Both the position numbers and the translations under genes were made by a program. Below are positions 45,814 to 54,290 of a stretch of 64,000 nt of DNA, one piece after another. The notes beneath the pieces were generated by a model, which had not been told where the DNA came from, did not search any database, and saw only the letters and a list, made by a program, of their open reading frames with translations. The DNA lies in NCBI RefSeq assembly GCF_032401055.1, contig NZ_CP135529.1, positions 4,710,501 through 4,774,500 of the forward strand, written 5' to 3'. Each line of letters begins with the position of its first letter. Position 1 is the stretch's first letter. This stretch comes from Tardiphaga sp. 709 (GTDB lineage: Bacteria; Pseudomonadota; Alphaproteobacteria; Rhizobiales; Xanthobacteraceae).

Positions 45814-46515
45814 TCAGGTTGCCGTCAGCGGCGCGTGACGCAGCACCTGGAAGCGCGACGTGGCCGATGCCTGGCGAAACAGGCCGATGCGGTCGATTCG
45901 CAGTGAGGTGAGATCAAGTGTCGCGAACCGCTGCTGCAACATCGCCAGCACCGCTGCGCTGCGCTCGGGAGCAAGCCGTCCGGTCAGCGTCATGTGAAAC
46001 CGGAAATCGTCGCGCACATAGGGATAGCCGAAACGATCCAGCTGCTCGACCTGTCGCGGCGTCAGGTTCTCCGGTTTGCGCCGTGCGCGATCCTCCGGCG
46101 TCATCGGGGCGCGGAACACCTCGAATCCTTCGACACAGGTCTGCGCTAATGCGGCGAGCTCAGTGGAGGGCGCATCCGGCACGACAGCCGTGAAGCCGCT
46201 GATGATACGAACCACCGGCGAGATTTTCGGGATGGCACGGGGCATCCGGGCGAAGTCATCGAAGGCCGCGATCAGGTCGGCTTCGGTGGCTTCCGGCGCC
46301 AGCGAGAACGGTGCCTTCAGCGTGGCATGAAAGCCGTATTTGCGTGGATCCTTGATCAGCGCCGGCCAGTCCGGCGCCTGCATGATGAGATCGCCGGGCA
46401 CCAGCACGTCATTGCCGGTGAAAGGATCGTAACCGAGGGTCTCGGCGCCGAAGCGGGCGAGGGCACTGTCGGCGTCGGGGGCGTAATAGAGCGCGTAGCG
46501 CGGGAATTCATTCAT
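45814..46515 (-). CDS. DUF1045 protein, 2H phosphoesterase-like, phosphonate cluster
   Basis: A 233-residue protein from the ATG at 46515. It carries two HxT/S-type motifs, YGFHATLKAPF and FRFHMTLTGRL, placed as in the 2H phosphoesterase superfamily. DUF1045 genes are repeatedly found with phn genes and have been suggested to act on cyclic ribose phosphate or other C-P lyase intermediates; the exact reaction is inference. It follows phnM on the minus strand across a repeat-containing gap of 98 bases. Convergent with the ZigA-type gene. Confidence 0.82.
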   Translation of the reverse strand: MNEFPRYALYYAPDADSALARFGAETLGYDPFTGNDVLVPGDLIMQAPDWPALIKDPRKYGFHATLKAPFSLAPEATEADLIAAFDDFARMPRAIPKISPVVRIISGFTAVVPDAPSTELAALAQTCVEGFEVFRAPMTPEDRARRKPENLTPRQVEQLDRFGYPYVRDDFRFHMTLTGRLAPERSAAVLAMLQQRFATLDLTSLRIDRIGLFRQASATSRFQVLRHAPLTAT

Positions 46516-46527
46516 GACCGCACCATA

Positions 46528-46591
46528 GAGCATGATCCCGAAAAGTGGATGCCGGTTTTCGGGATGCTCATTTTCGGGAACGATCATGCTC
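46528..46591. repeat. Rhizobiales GAGCATGATC palindromic element
   Basis: GAGCATGATCCCGAAAA at the left is mirrored by TTTTCGGGAACGATCATGCTC less one base of run at the right. This GAGCATGATC..CCGAAAA motif is a dispersed repeat well known between genes of Rhizobiales. It sits between DUF1045 and phnM. Confidence 0.8.
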
Positions 46592-46613
46592 AAGTAAGAG
46601 AGGAGTCGCCGCG

Positions 46614-47801
46614 CTACGCTGCGGCAATAGCCTTGCGGTGCATGGCACGCGCCGGCTGAAGCCTTGTGGCATCGGTGAGATGCACGAGCTTGCCCTGCGC
46701 GATCACGGCGACGATGCGCGGACGCATTGCGACGCTGTCATCGACGAGCAGCAAATCAGCGCGGCGTCCTTCGGCGATCTCGCCACGGTCGGTGAGACCG
46801 GCAGCTTTCGCTGGTGCGGACGAGATCAGTGCCCAGGCCTGCGGCAGCGACAGAATGCCGTCATGGAGCAGCCGGAACGCGGCCAGCAGTTGTGCGGGAT
46901 AATAATAGTCCGAGGCGAGAATCGAGCAGAGGCCCTTGGCGATCATGTCGGATGCCTTGGTCCAGCCGGTGTGGCTACCGCCCCGCACGACGTTGGGTGC
47001 GCCGAATACGATGAAGTCGCCAGCATCGGCGGCGGCTTGTGCGGTTTCCACGTTGATCGGGAATTCGGCGATATTGACGCCGAGCCTGCGGAAGTCGTCG
47101 CGCATCGCAGGCGTCGCGTCATCATGCGAGAGCGTCGGCACGCCGGCAGCGTTCGCCGCTTTGGCGAGGCGGGCGATCGAGGCCGGCACCTCATCGGTGC
47201 GCGACAGCACGCGATCGACCAGCTGGTCGAAGGCCTCGCTGCTGAGCCCGGTACGTTCCACCATCCGCGCGCGCTTCGCCGGCTTTGAGATGCCGGCGAT
47301 GTCCATATGATCGTTGAAGGCGAGTAGATCGATGCGGCCGGCCTTCAGCCAGCCGACGATCTCATCTTCGGCGTCGAGATTGAAGGTTTCCTGCCGCAGA
47401 TGGAAGCGCGTATCCGATGCGAGCCGCGGCCGCAGCGTCTCGATGGCGTCCAGCAGCTTGCGGGCATTCTCGGCGCCGCGCAGGCCCGGCTCCCAGGACC
47501 ATGTAGTGCCGTGAAACACCGTGGTGATGCCATTGGCGATGGCCTGGCGGTCGCTGTCGATCAAGGCAACATCGACCGGGAAGTCGACGCCGGGCCGCGG
47601 CATCAACTGCCGCTCGAAGGCGTCGCCATGCAGGTCGACGATTCCCGGCAGCACCAGCAGATCGGAGGCATCGAGGCCGAGCGCGCCATGGGGCGCATCC
47701 GATCGGATATCCGCAATCACGCCATCCCCAATCTGCAGAGAGGTCTCGGCGATGTCCTGGCCGAGCAAGGTGCGTCCGCCGTCGATGAAGATATCCGTCA
47801 T
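46614..47801 (-). CDS. phnM: Alpha-D-ribose 1-methylphosphonate 5-triphosphate diphosphatase PhnM
   Basis: A 395-residue amidohydrolase-superfamily enzyme that removes pyrophosphate from the ribose-triphosphate intermediate before C-P bond cleavage. It shows [13 protein letters not shown] with the first metal ligands, FNDHMD, SHDDAT, and [12 protein letters not shown] near residue 290, all typical of PhnM. Its ATG overlaps the preceding hexapeptide-transferase stop by four bases. The C-P lyase subunits that make its substrate (phnGHIJ) are not in this window. Confidence 0.92.
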   Translation of the reverse strand: MTDIFIDGGRTLLGQDIAETSLQIGDGVIADIRSDAPHGALGLDASDLLVLPGIVDLHGDAFERQLMPRPGVDFPVDVALIDSDRQAIANGITTVFHGTTWSWEPGLRGAENARKLLDAIETLRPRLASDTRFHLRQETFNLDAEDEIVGWLKAGRIDLLAFNDHMDIAGISKPAKRARMVERTGLSSEAFDQLVDRVLSRTDEVPASIARLAKAANAAGVPTLSHDDATPAMRDDFRRLGVNIAEFPINVETAQAAADAGDFIVFGAPNVVRGGSHTGWTKASDMIAKGLCSILASDYYYPAQLLAAFRLLHDGILSLPQAWALISSAPAKAAGLTDRGEIAEGRRADLLLVDDSVAMRPRIVAVIAQGKLVHLTDATRLQPARAMHRKAIAAA

Positions 47802-48448
47802 GTGACTGCCATCTGCCTGGGCGCCTTGACGCCTTTATACTTGCTCAAGAAATCCTCGACCGGAAGCTTGCGGAAATCCGGCAGCGCCTGTCGTAGCATC
47901 TCGTGGTCCCAGTTCCACCAGGCGAGGTCCATCAGCCCGTCTTCCACAGCTTCCGAAAATCGCCGCCGCACCGGCCGCGCTGGATTGCCGGCGACGATGG
48001 TATAGGGGGCGACGTCCTTGGTCACGATGGCCCCGGCGGCGATCACCGCGCCGGTGCCGATATTGCGGCCGGGCAGCACGACGGCGCCATGGCCGAGCCA
48101 GACATCGTGGCCGATCGTGCAGTGATGTTCGCGCCGCCAGACGAAGAAGTCGGCGTCGTCGCTTTCGCCGGAGAAGTAGGCGCTGGCGCGATAGGTGAAG
48201 TGCGCCTGCGTCGCCCGGTGCATCGGGTGATTGCCGGGATTGATCCGGATCATCGCTGCGATCGAGCAGAATTTTCCGATCGTCGTGTAGGTGATCTGGC
48301 CATCATTCACGACATATGAGTAGTCGCCCATCGTCACTTCGTTGAGGATCGTGCGCGCGCCGACTTCGGTATAGGCGCCGAGCTCGGTATCGACGAGTTT
48401 CGCGGTGGGATCTACCGCTGGCGTGAGCGAGAGTTGTTTTCCAGCCAT
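47798..48448 (-). CDS. Phosphonate-associated hexapeptide acyltransferase
   Basis: A 216-residue left-handed beta-helix protein from the ATG at 48448. It has several hexapeptide turns and the [14 protein letters not shown] and [12 protein letters not shown] ends of the CAT/xenobiotic acetyltransferase group. Proteins of this form next to phnM constitute a recognised phosphonate-cluster family (TIGR03308 as I recall). The acceptor is unknown. The ORF continues upstream to 48610, but that part is Arg/His-rich and crosses Pho-box-like repeats. Confidence 0.85.
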   Translation of the reverse strand: MAGKQLSLTPAVDPTAKLVDTELGAYTEVGARTILNEVTMGDYSYVVNDGQITYTTIGKFCSIAAMIRINPGNHPMHRATQAHFTYRASAYFSGESDDADFFVWRREHHCTIGHDVWLGHGAVVLPGRNIGTGAVIAAGAIVTKDVAPYTIVAGNPARPVRRRFSEAVEDGLMDLAWWNWDHEMLRQALPDFRKLPVEDFLSKYKGVKAPRQMAVT

Positions 48449-48530
48449 GTGACGCTCGTGCGACGGAAGAGGAATCGGTGGGTGATATATCAGAGTGTGC
48501 GCTGGCGCGCGGGCACCTCTTCGGTCGGTT

Positions 48531-48557
48531 TCGTGACGGTGTCGTGACGTTCGCGTG
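48531..48557 (-). promoter_or_regulatory. Pho-box-like repeats, minus-strand side
   Basis: On the minus strand there are three TCACG-type half-sites with an 11-base period: TTCACGC-GAAC-GTCACGA-CACC-GTCACGA. The seven-base unit and four-base spacer match PhoB box geometry (CTGTCAT-N4-CTGTCAT), though the bases are GC-shifted. They lie about 85-110 bases before the transferase-phnM genes. Confidence 0.45.
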
Positions 48558-48608
48558 AATTCGGGCGTGCTTTTCCCGCAACGAGGATAACCCGTATGCG
48601 CAGGGCAC

Positions 48609-48626
48609 ATGTCACATCATTGTTAA
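48609..48626 (+). promoter_or_regulatory. Pho-box-like site upstream of phnC
   Basis: ATGTCAC-ATCA-TTGTTAA resembles the CTGTCAT-N4-CTGTCAT Pho box (five of seven and four of seven matches, correct spacing). It is 47-64 bases before the phnC ATG. Phosphate-starvation control of phn operons by PhoB is standard. Confidence 0.45.
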
Positions 48627-48672
48627 ACGCGGGCGTTACCGGTGGCGATGTCTATTGTCATTGGAGTGCCTC

Positions 48673-49482
48673 ATGCTGGTGGTGGATAAGCTGACGTGCC
48701 GTTTCGGCGCCAAGGCTGCCGTCGATAACGCGTCGTTCGAGATCAAGCCCGGCGCATTCGTCGGCGTGATCGGCCGTTCCGGTGCCGGCAAGTCGACCAT
48801 GCTGCGCATGATTAATCGCCTGTGCGAGCCGACCGAAGGCCGTATCGTATTTGATGGCACCGATGTCACTGCGCTCAAGGGCCGCGATCTGCGCAAGTGG
48901 CGCGCCCGCTCGGCGATGATCTTCCAGCAGTTCAATCTCGTCGGCCGTCTCGACGTGCTGACCAATGTGCTGATGGGCCGCCTGGCTGAGATGCCGCAGT
49001 GGCGCTCGCTGACCCAGATGTGGCCCGAGGACGACCGCGCGCTGGCGATGTCAGCGCTGGAACAGTTCGACATGGCGCAATACGCCTCGCAGCGCGCCGA
49101 CCAGCTTTCCGGCGGCCAGCAGCAGCGCGTCGCCATTGCCCGCGCCCTCGTGCAGCAGCCCGACATCATCCTCGCGGACGAGCCGATCGCGTCACTGGAC
49201 CCGCGCAACACCCGCATCGTCATGGATGCGCTGCTGCGCATCAACAAACACTTCGGCATCACCGTAATGTGCAACCTGCATTCGCTCGATCTGGCGCGCA
49301 CCTATTGCGATCGCCTGATCGGCATGTCCGCTGGTCGCGTCGTGTTCGATGGCGCGCCGTCCGCGCTCACCGAACATATCGCCCGCGAACTCTACGATCT
49401 CGAAGCCGACGAGGTGATGGGATCGGCGCATGTGCCGACGCCCGCCCGCGTTCCCGAATACGGCGTTGCCGCCGTCGCGTGA
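48673..49482 (+). CDS. phnC: Phosphonate ABC transporter ATP-binding protein PhnC
   Basis: A 269-residue ATPase from the ATG at 48673. Walker A is GRSGAGKST, the signature is [15 protein letters not shown], and Walker B is [13 protein letters not shown] followed by the NLHSLDLA switch. It energises uptake of phosphonates or phosphate esters with PhnD and PhnE. First gene of the plus-strand phn operon, divergent from the transferase-phnM genes. Confidence 0.94.
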   Translation: MLVVDKLTCRFGAKAAVDNASFEIKPGAFVGVIGRSGAGKSTMLRMINRLCEPTEGRIVFDGTDVTALKGRDLRKWRARSAMIFQQFNLVGRLDVLTNVLMGRLAEMPQWRSLTQMWPEDDRALAMSALEQFDMAQYASQRADQLSGGQQQRVAIARALVQQPDIILADEPIASLDPRNTRIVMDALLRINKHFGITVMCNLHSLDLARTYCDRLIGMSAGRVVFDGAPSALTEHIARELYDLEADEVMGSAHVPTPARVPEYGVAAVA

Positions 49483-49595
49483 TTGCAGTGCGTTGAAATT
49501 ATCGCGGTGACGTCATCGTAACGATGCCATCGCCGCGATAGACGCGCCTTCTGCCAAGAAGAAACGTTTCACCTCAGATCAAAACAGGGATTGTC

Positions 49596-50534
49596 ATGAT
49601 CAACCGTCGCTCCATTCTGCTCAGCGCCGCAGCGCTGGCTTTCGCCGCCACCTCGGCTTCGGCCCAGGACTACAAGGCCAAGTATCCGGAACTGACCTTC
49701 GCCATCATCCCGGCAGAGAACGCGTCGGGCGTCACCGAGCGCTGGGCGCCCTTCGTCGCTTATCTGTCGAAAGAACTCGGCGTGAAGGTAAACCTGCGCA
49801 TCGCCAATGACTACGCAGCCGTCATCGAAGGCCAGCGCTCCGGCAACATCCACATCGCCAGCTATGGTTCGGCCTCGTTCGCCCGTGCCCGCCTCACCGG
49901 TGTGAAGACCGATGCCTTTGCCAACGACATCAACATCGATGGCTCGACCGGCTATTACTCGGTGTTCTTCGTCAAGGCGAACAGCGCTTACAAGACCATC
50001 GATAATCTGAAGGGCAAGAACCTCGGCCTGGTCGATCCGAATTCAACCTCCGGCAACAACGTGCCGCGCTTCGAGCTGGACAAAATGGGCATCTCCGATG
50101 CCGACACCTATTTCAGCAAGGTCGTGTTCACCGGCAGCCACGAAAATGCGCTGCTGGCGCTGTCACAGGGCACGGTGGATGTCGCCGCCAACCAGTGGAC
50201 CAACGACAACGACTCGACGCTGCAGCAGATGCTGACCAAGGGCATGCTGAAGAATGCCGATGGCACGCCGATGAAGAAGGAAGACTTCCGCATCATCCAC
50301 AAGTCGGCCCCGATCATCAACGGCCCCTATGCCTATAGCTCCGACCTGCCGGAAGAGCTCAAGGTCGCCATCGCCAAGGCCTTCGTCGATGCACCGACCA
50401 AGGACAAGGCGGCTTTTGATCGCCTGTCGGACGGCCAGAAGAAGGGCTTCCATGCCGCGACCACCAAGGATTGGGACGCGACCATCGACCTGATCAAGTT
50501 CGTCGACGCGCTTCGTAAGAAGAAGGCGTCGTAA
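49596..50534 (+). CDS. phnD: Phosphonate ABC transporter substrate-binding protein PhnD
   Basis: A 312-residue periplasmic protein. A signal peptide (1-24, ending ATSASAQD) is followed by the PhnD fold with FAIIPAENASGVTERWAPFV, the LGLVDPNSTSGNNVPRF ligand loop and VDVAANQWTND. It binds phosphonates for the PhnCE importer. It starts 113 bases after phnC; a stem-loop with a T-run follows its stop. Confidence 0.94.
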   Translation: MINRRSILLSAAALAFAATSASAQDYKAKYPELTFAIIPAENASGVTERWAPFVAYLSKELGVKVNLRIANDYAAVIEGQRSGNIHIASYGSASFARARLTGVKTDAFANDINIDGSTGYYSVFFVKANSAYKTIDNLKGKNLGLVDPNSTSGNNVPRFELDKMGISDADTYFSKVVFTGSHENALLALSQGTVDVAANQWTNDNDSTLQQMLTKGMLKNADGTPMKKEDFRIIHKSAPIINGPYAYSSDLPEELKVAIAKAFVDAPTKDKAAFDRLSDGQKKGFHAATTKDWDATIDLIKFVDALRKKKAS

Positions 50535-50549
50535 GTATCTGCAGTTGAC

Positions 50550-50583
50550 AGGAGCCGGATCAGCAATGGTCCGGCTCCTTTTC
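50550..50583 (+). terminator. Rho-independent terminator between phnD and phnE
   Basis: AGGAGCCGGA pairs with TCCGGCTCCT around a ten-base loop and is followed by TTTCT. It lies 16 bases past the phnD stop. As phnE is on the same strand and has no clear promoter of its own, it probably attenuates rather than ends the transcript. Confidence 0.7.
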
Positions 50584-50604
50584 TGTGTGGAACGCTGCGG
50601 TCTC

Positions 50605-50655
50605 TTCCCTCGCCCCGCTTGCGGGGAGAGGTTATCCTGAGCGCAGCGCTCTGAC
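50605..50655. repeat. Palindromic intergenic repeat, phnD-phnE junction
   Basis: Contains CCCTCGCCCCGCTTGCGGGG and a following GAGCGCAGCGCTC hairpin. The first block is the same as the left end of the repeat at 27943-28069. Confidence 0.7.
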
Positions 50656-50685
50656 GGTATGTTACTTTTATAGGCACAACCTTTC

Positions 50686-51570
50686 ATGTCCGCCGCCGTT
50701 TCCATCCTTCCGGCTCCGCAGCTCGCTGCGCTGAACGATGCCTACCGCAAAGCGGTGGCACGCCGGCGGTTGCGCACGCTGTTCGTTGTGGTGGCCTGCT
50801 TTGCAGCGCTGTTCGTCGCGTCGCTCGGTGCCGAGGTCAATCTTAGAACTTTCATCGAGAAGATCGGCAACTTCGGCAGCTATTTCGATCGTATCTTCAC
50901 GCTTGAGGCCGGCACCCGCGTCTGGACCGACGTCAATGAATGGTTCTGGGGTTGGAAGAAGTGGCTGTCGCTGCTCGGCGAGACCGTGCTGATCAGCTAT
51001 GTCGGCACACTGATCGGCGCCGTGCTGGCCTTTGGGCTGAATTTTCTCGCGGCTGAGAACACCGCGCCGTCCGCACCGCTGCGCTTTGCTGTCAGGCGCT
51101 TCATGGAATTCTGCCGCACCGTGCCGGATATCGTGTTCGCGCTGATCTTCGTCATCGCCTTTGGTCTCGGCCCAATGGCAGGCGTGTTGGCCATTGCGAT
51201 TCACTGCGTTGGGGCGCTCGGCAAGCTCTATGGCGAGATCGTCGAGAATATCGACATGAAGCCGGTGGAAGGCATTCGCTCGACCGGAGCGGGCTGGATC
51301 GACTGCATGCGCTTTGCAGTGCTGCCGCAGGTCGCGGCCGGATTTGCCAGCTACACGCTGCTGCGCTTCGAGATCAATGTGCGCGGCGCGTCCGTGATGG
51401 GCTTCGTCGGCGCCGGCGGCATCGGCCAGGAACTCGTCGTTGCTGTCAGAAAGTTCTACTATTCCGACGTCAGTGCGATCCTGCTGATGATCATCGTCAC
51501 GGTCTTCATCATCGACATCGGAACCGGCTGGCTGCGCGGCCGTCTGTTCGGCAAGGAAGCCAGATCATGA
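50686..51570 (+). CDS. phnE: Phosphonate ABC transporter permease PhnE (first copy)
   Basis: A 294-residue inner-membrane permease with about six spans and the EAA loop EGIRSTGAGWIDCMRFAVLPQ. The conserved RxxPDIVFALIF segment and the C-terminal GFVGAGGIGQEL match PhnE. A second permease gene overlaps its stop by four bases, so the importer probably uses a PhnE heterodimer. Confidence 0.92.
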   Translation: MSAAVSILPAPQLAALNDAYRKAVARRRLRTLFVVVACFAALFVASLGAEVNLRTFIEKIGNFGSYFDRIFTLEAGTRVWTDVNEWFWGWKKWLSLLGETVLISYVGTLIGAVLAFGLNFLAAENTAPSAPLRFAVRRFMEFCRTVPDIVFALIFVIAFGLGPMAGVLAIAIHCVGALGKLYGEIVENIDMKPVEGIRSTGAGWIDCMRFAVLPQVAAGFASYTLLRFEINVRGASVMGFVGAGGIGQELVVAVRKFYYSDVSAILLMIIVTVFIIDIGTGWLRGRLFGKEARS

Positions 51571-52416
51571 GCAGGCAGCCTGACATCAATACCCCCGCAT
51601 TGCGCGGGCGCTATCCTGATGTCTTCAACCGCCCGATGGCCTCGCGCGCCGGCGTGCCCACGATCCTGGTCGCGGCGCTGGCGCTTTTCATCTTCGGGCT
51701 CAATGAACTCGACTTCTCGCCGGCGCGGATGTGGACCGGCCTGCGCGAACTCGGCTGGATCACCATGATGATGATCCCGCCGAATCCCGGTTCGTCACTG
51801 CCTGCCTATCTGCAGGCCATGGGCGAGACGCTGTCGATCGCGCTGCTGGGCACAACCCTCGCAGCCGTGTTCGCGCTGCCGGTCAGCCTGCTCGCGGCAC
51901 GCAACGTCATTCCGTCGGCGTGGCTACGCTTTCCGGTCCGGCGGTTTCTGGATTCGATCCGCGGCGTCGATACGCTGATCTGGGCGCTGGTCTGGATCAA
52001 TGTCGTCGGTCTTGGCCCGTTCGCCGGCGTGCTGGCAATCGCGATTTCGGATTTCGGCGCGTTTGGCAAATTGTTTTCGGAAGCTATTGAAGCCGCCGAC
52101 AAGAAGCAGGTCGAGGGCATCCGCGCTTCCGGCGGCAGCGCGCTGCACGAGATTCGTTTCGGCCTTATGCCGCAGGTGCTGCCGGTGATTGCCGGTCAGG
52201 TGCTGTATTTCATCGAGTCCAACACCCGCTCCGCCACGATCATCGGTATCGTCGGCGCGGGTGGTATTGGTCTTCAGCTCGCCGAACAGATTCTGCGTGC
52301 TGGAATGGCAGAAGGTCTCGTTCCTGATCCTGATGATCCTGGTCGCGGTGGCGGCAATCGACTGGATCTCCAGCCGACTGCGCTTTGCCATCATCGGCCG
52401 CCGCGCGGTGGCGTGA
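51567..52416 (+). pseudogene. phnE: Second PhnE permease gene with a one-base insertion near its 3' end
   Basis: About 283 residues if the frame is restored. The bulk has the PhnE pattern, with RFLDSIRGVDTLIWALVW, the EAA loop EGIRASGGSALHEIRFGLMPQ and GIVGAGGIGLQLAEQ. At about 52294 an extra T in ATTCTGCG throws the frame off. Removing it gives AEQIRVLEWQKVSF and the usual last membrane span ending GRRAVA at 52416. As it stands, the last span is lost and the frame runs to 52454, into the GST gene. A sequence error or a recent mutation are both possible; the second frame is fully preserved. Confidence 0.88.
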
Positions 52417-53067
52417 TCACGCCGCCGCCTTGTGGCGCTCCTGTTCGGCCTTGAACAGTTCGAACTCTTCAGTGACCGCGCGCACGATGCTCGGCCGTTC
52501 CCGCAGGCGCTTGTGGTAGGCCTTGATCGCCGGCCAGTTCTTCAGATCGATCTCCGGCAGCACCATCGTCCAGTTCAGCACAGTGACGAGGTAGGCATCG
52601 GCCACGCTGAACCTGTCGAGCAGGAAGTCGCGTCCGGTAAGATGGTTCTCGAGATAGGTCAGCCGGGACAGGCCGTTCTGCAGCGTATAGGCCTTCATCT
52701 CGGCCGGCGCCTTCTTGGCGAGCAACGGGACGAACAGCCCCTTGTGCAGTTCCGTGCCGATGAAGCAGAGCCACTGTTGCAGCCGGCTCCGCTCCAGACC
52801 TGAACCGGCTGCGATGGGCGACTGCGGGAATCGCTCCGCGACATGCTGCAGGATCGCGGCATTCTCGGTGAGGATTGCGCCATCGTCGGTGCGCAGCGTC
52901 GGCACCAGCCCCAACGGGTTCACGCTGCGGAAATCCGAACCATCGCTGAGGACCTCCTTGCTCAGCGGATCGACCTCGAGGAATTGCGCGGCGCTGCCAG
53001 CTTCTGCCTCATAGAGCGCAATGCGTGTCGCCATCGAACAGGCCATCGGCGAGAAATAGAGATCCAT
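52417..53067 (-). CDS. Glutathione S-transferase
   Basis: A 216-residue GST from the ATG at 53067, with AAGGAG upstream. The thioredoxin-like domain has FSPMACSMATRIAL with the Cys/Ser active-site region, the cis-Pro LVPTL and the ExxAI (TENAAILQHV) glutathione site. A C-terminal helical domain contains FSVADAYLVTVLNW. It is of the bacterial GstB / beta type. Its stop abuts that of phnE, and it is divergent from a TetR gene that probably controls it. Confidence 0.88.
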   Translation of the reverse strand: MDLYFSPMACSMATRIALYEAEAGSAAQFLEVDPLSKEVLSDGSDFRSVNPLGLVPTLRTDDGAILTENAAILQHVAERFPQSPIAAGSGLERSRLQQWLCFIGTELHKGLFVPLLAKKAPAEMKAYTLQNGLSRLTYLENHLTGRDFLLDRFSVADAYLVTVLNWTMVLPEIDLKNWPAIKAYHKRLRERPSIVRAVTEEFELFKAEQERHKAAA

Positions 53068-53116
53068 TGGAAGTCTCCTTGGGCTGACGGACCGTAGTGG
53101 TCGATCCATTGATTGA

Positions 53117-53178
53117 TTTTCGTACCGTCTCGCATAATATAGATCCGGTCAAGGAATTTAGTGCGAAATGGTACAAAA
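53117..53178. promoter_or_regulatory. Inverted operator pair between gst and its TetR regulator
   Basis: GCGARAYGGTACRAAAA occurs on the minus strand at 53117-53133 (one base variable) and on the plus strand at 53163-53178, as inverted copies. The first lies in the spacer of a possible TTGATT-N16-TAATAT promoter (53113-53140), and the second covers the first codons of the TetR gene. Confidence 0.5.
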
Positions 53179-53826
53179 AAGAAAAAGCCCGTTGTCGTGG
53201 CAACTCCGCAGCCTGCCGCTGGGCCGAAGCGGCGAGGGCGGCCGCGGGCCTATGAGCCCGATGTGGCGATTGGGCAGGCGCTGGCGCTGTTTCGCAAAGG
53301 CGGTTATGCGGCGACATCACTGGACGATCTGAGCGAAGTCACCGGCATGAACCGGCCGTCGCTCTATGGCGCGTTCGGCGACAAGCGCGCACTCTATATC
53401 AAGAGCTACCAGCGCTATCGGGACGACTACACTGTCCGGGTCATCGAGATCTTCAAGGCCGATATCGATATCCGGGAGCGGCTGCGCCGGTTCTTCGATG
53501 CGGCACTCGACATCTATCTCACCGGTGAGGAGCCGCGCGGTTGCTTCACGGTGATGACCGTGGCCTCGGATGCGATTGCCGATCCCGACATCCGCGAATT
53601 GGTCTATCGCGGTTTTGCTGATGTCGACGATGCCTTCGGCTGGTGCTTCCGCACCGCACTCACGCGCGGCGAAATGCCGGACACCGTGGACGTTGCGGCG
53701 CTATCGCAGATGGCGTCGGCGATATTGTTTTCGCTGTCGATCCGTGCCCGAGCCGGTGTTCTCCGCACTGAGCTGAATGCGATCGTGAAAGGTGCAATTG
53801 CCTTGCTCTGCGGCCCGGTGCGCTAG
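53161..53826 (+). CDS. TetR/AcrR family transcriptional regulator
   Basis: A 221-residue repressor from the GTG at 53161, with AAGGAA five bases before. A Lys/Pro-rich N-terminus precedes the helix-turn-helix (about 30-75) with GYAATSLDDLSEVTGMNRPS and LYGAFGDKRALY. The C-terminal domain has the RGCFTVMTVASDA pattern of the TetR_C_16-like group with a Cys that may sense electrophiles. It probably represses the divergent GST gene and itself. Confidence 0.87.
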   Translation: MRNGTKKKKPVVVATPQPAAGPKRRGRPRAYEPDVAIGQALALFRKGGYAATSLDDLSEVTGMNRPSLYGAFGDKRALYIKSYQRYRDDYTVRVIEIFKADIDIRERLRRFFDAALDIYLTGEEPRGCFTVMTVASDAIADPDIRELVYRGFADVDDAFGWCFRTALTRGEMPDTVDVAALSQMASAILFSLSIRARAGVLRTELNAIVKGAIALLCGPVR

Positions 53827-53924
53827 CCGGTTCCCTCGGCGCGAAATCCGATCGGCTTCACAATAAATTCCGCTAACCTGTCGGTATCGCACGATGCCGA
53901 CCGTCTTTCATCCAAGGAGACCCC

Positions 53925-54290
53925 ATGCTTTACGCCATCCTCTGCTACCATGATGAAGCCGTTGTCGGCGGCTGGTCGAAAGACGAAGACGACGCCGTGA
54001 TGGCGAAGCTCGCCGTCGTGCACGGCAAGCTCGCGCAGCAGGGCCGACTCGGCCCGGTGGCGCGCCTGCTGCCGACCACCGCGGCGACAACGCTGCGCAA
54101 GGACGAGCCGCCGGTGGTGCTCGATGGCCCCTTCGCCGAAACCAAGGAACAGTTGCTCGGTTTCTATGTCGTCGAGGCAGAAAATCTCGATGGCGCGCTG
54201 GAGATTGCCGGGGAACTCGGCCGCGCCAATCCCGGCGGTGCGTATGAGATCCGACCCATTGGCGTCTTTCACGGAGCGTTCCAGCCATGA
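53925..54290 (+). CDS. YCII-related DGPF-domain protein, ECF42 partner
   Basis: A 121-residue YCII-fold protein with the hallmark VVLDGPFAETKE motif (DGPF near residues 67-70) and a C-terminal YEIRPIGVF. DGPF proteins are encoded next to ECF42-group sigma factors and are thought to be stress-related partners. The catalytic role is unknown. The sigma gene starts inside its stop codon (ATGA overlap). Confidence 0.88.
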   Translation: MLYAILCYHDEAVVGGWSKDEDDAVMAKLAVVHGKLAQQGRLGPVARLLPTTAATTLRKDEPPVVLDGPFAETKEQLLGFYVVEAENLDGALEIAGELGRANPGGAYEIRPIGVFHGAFQP

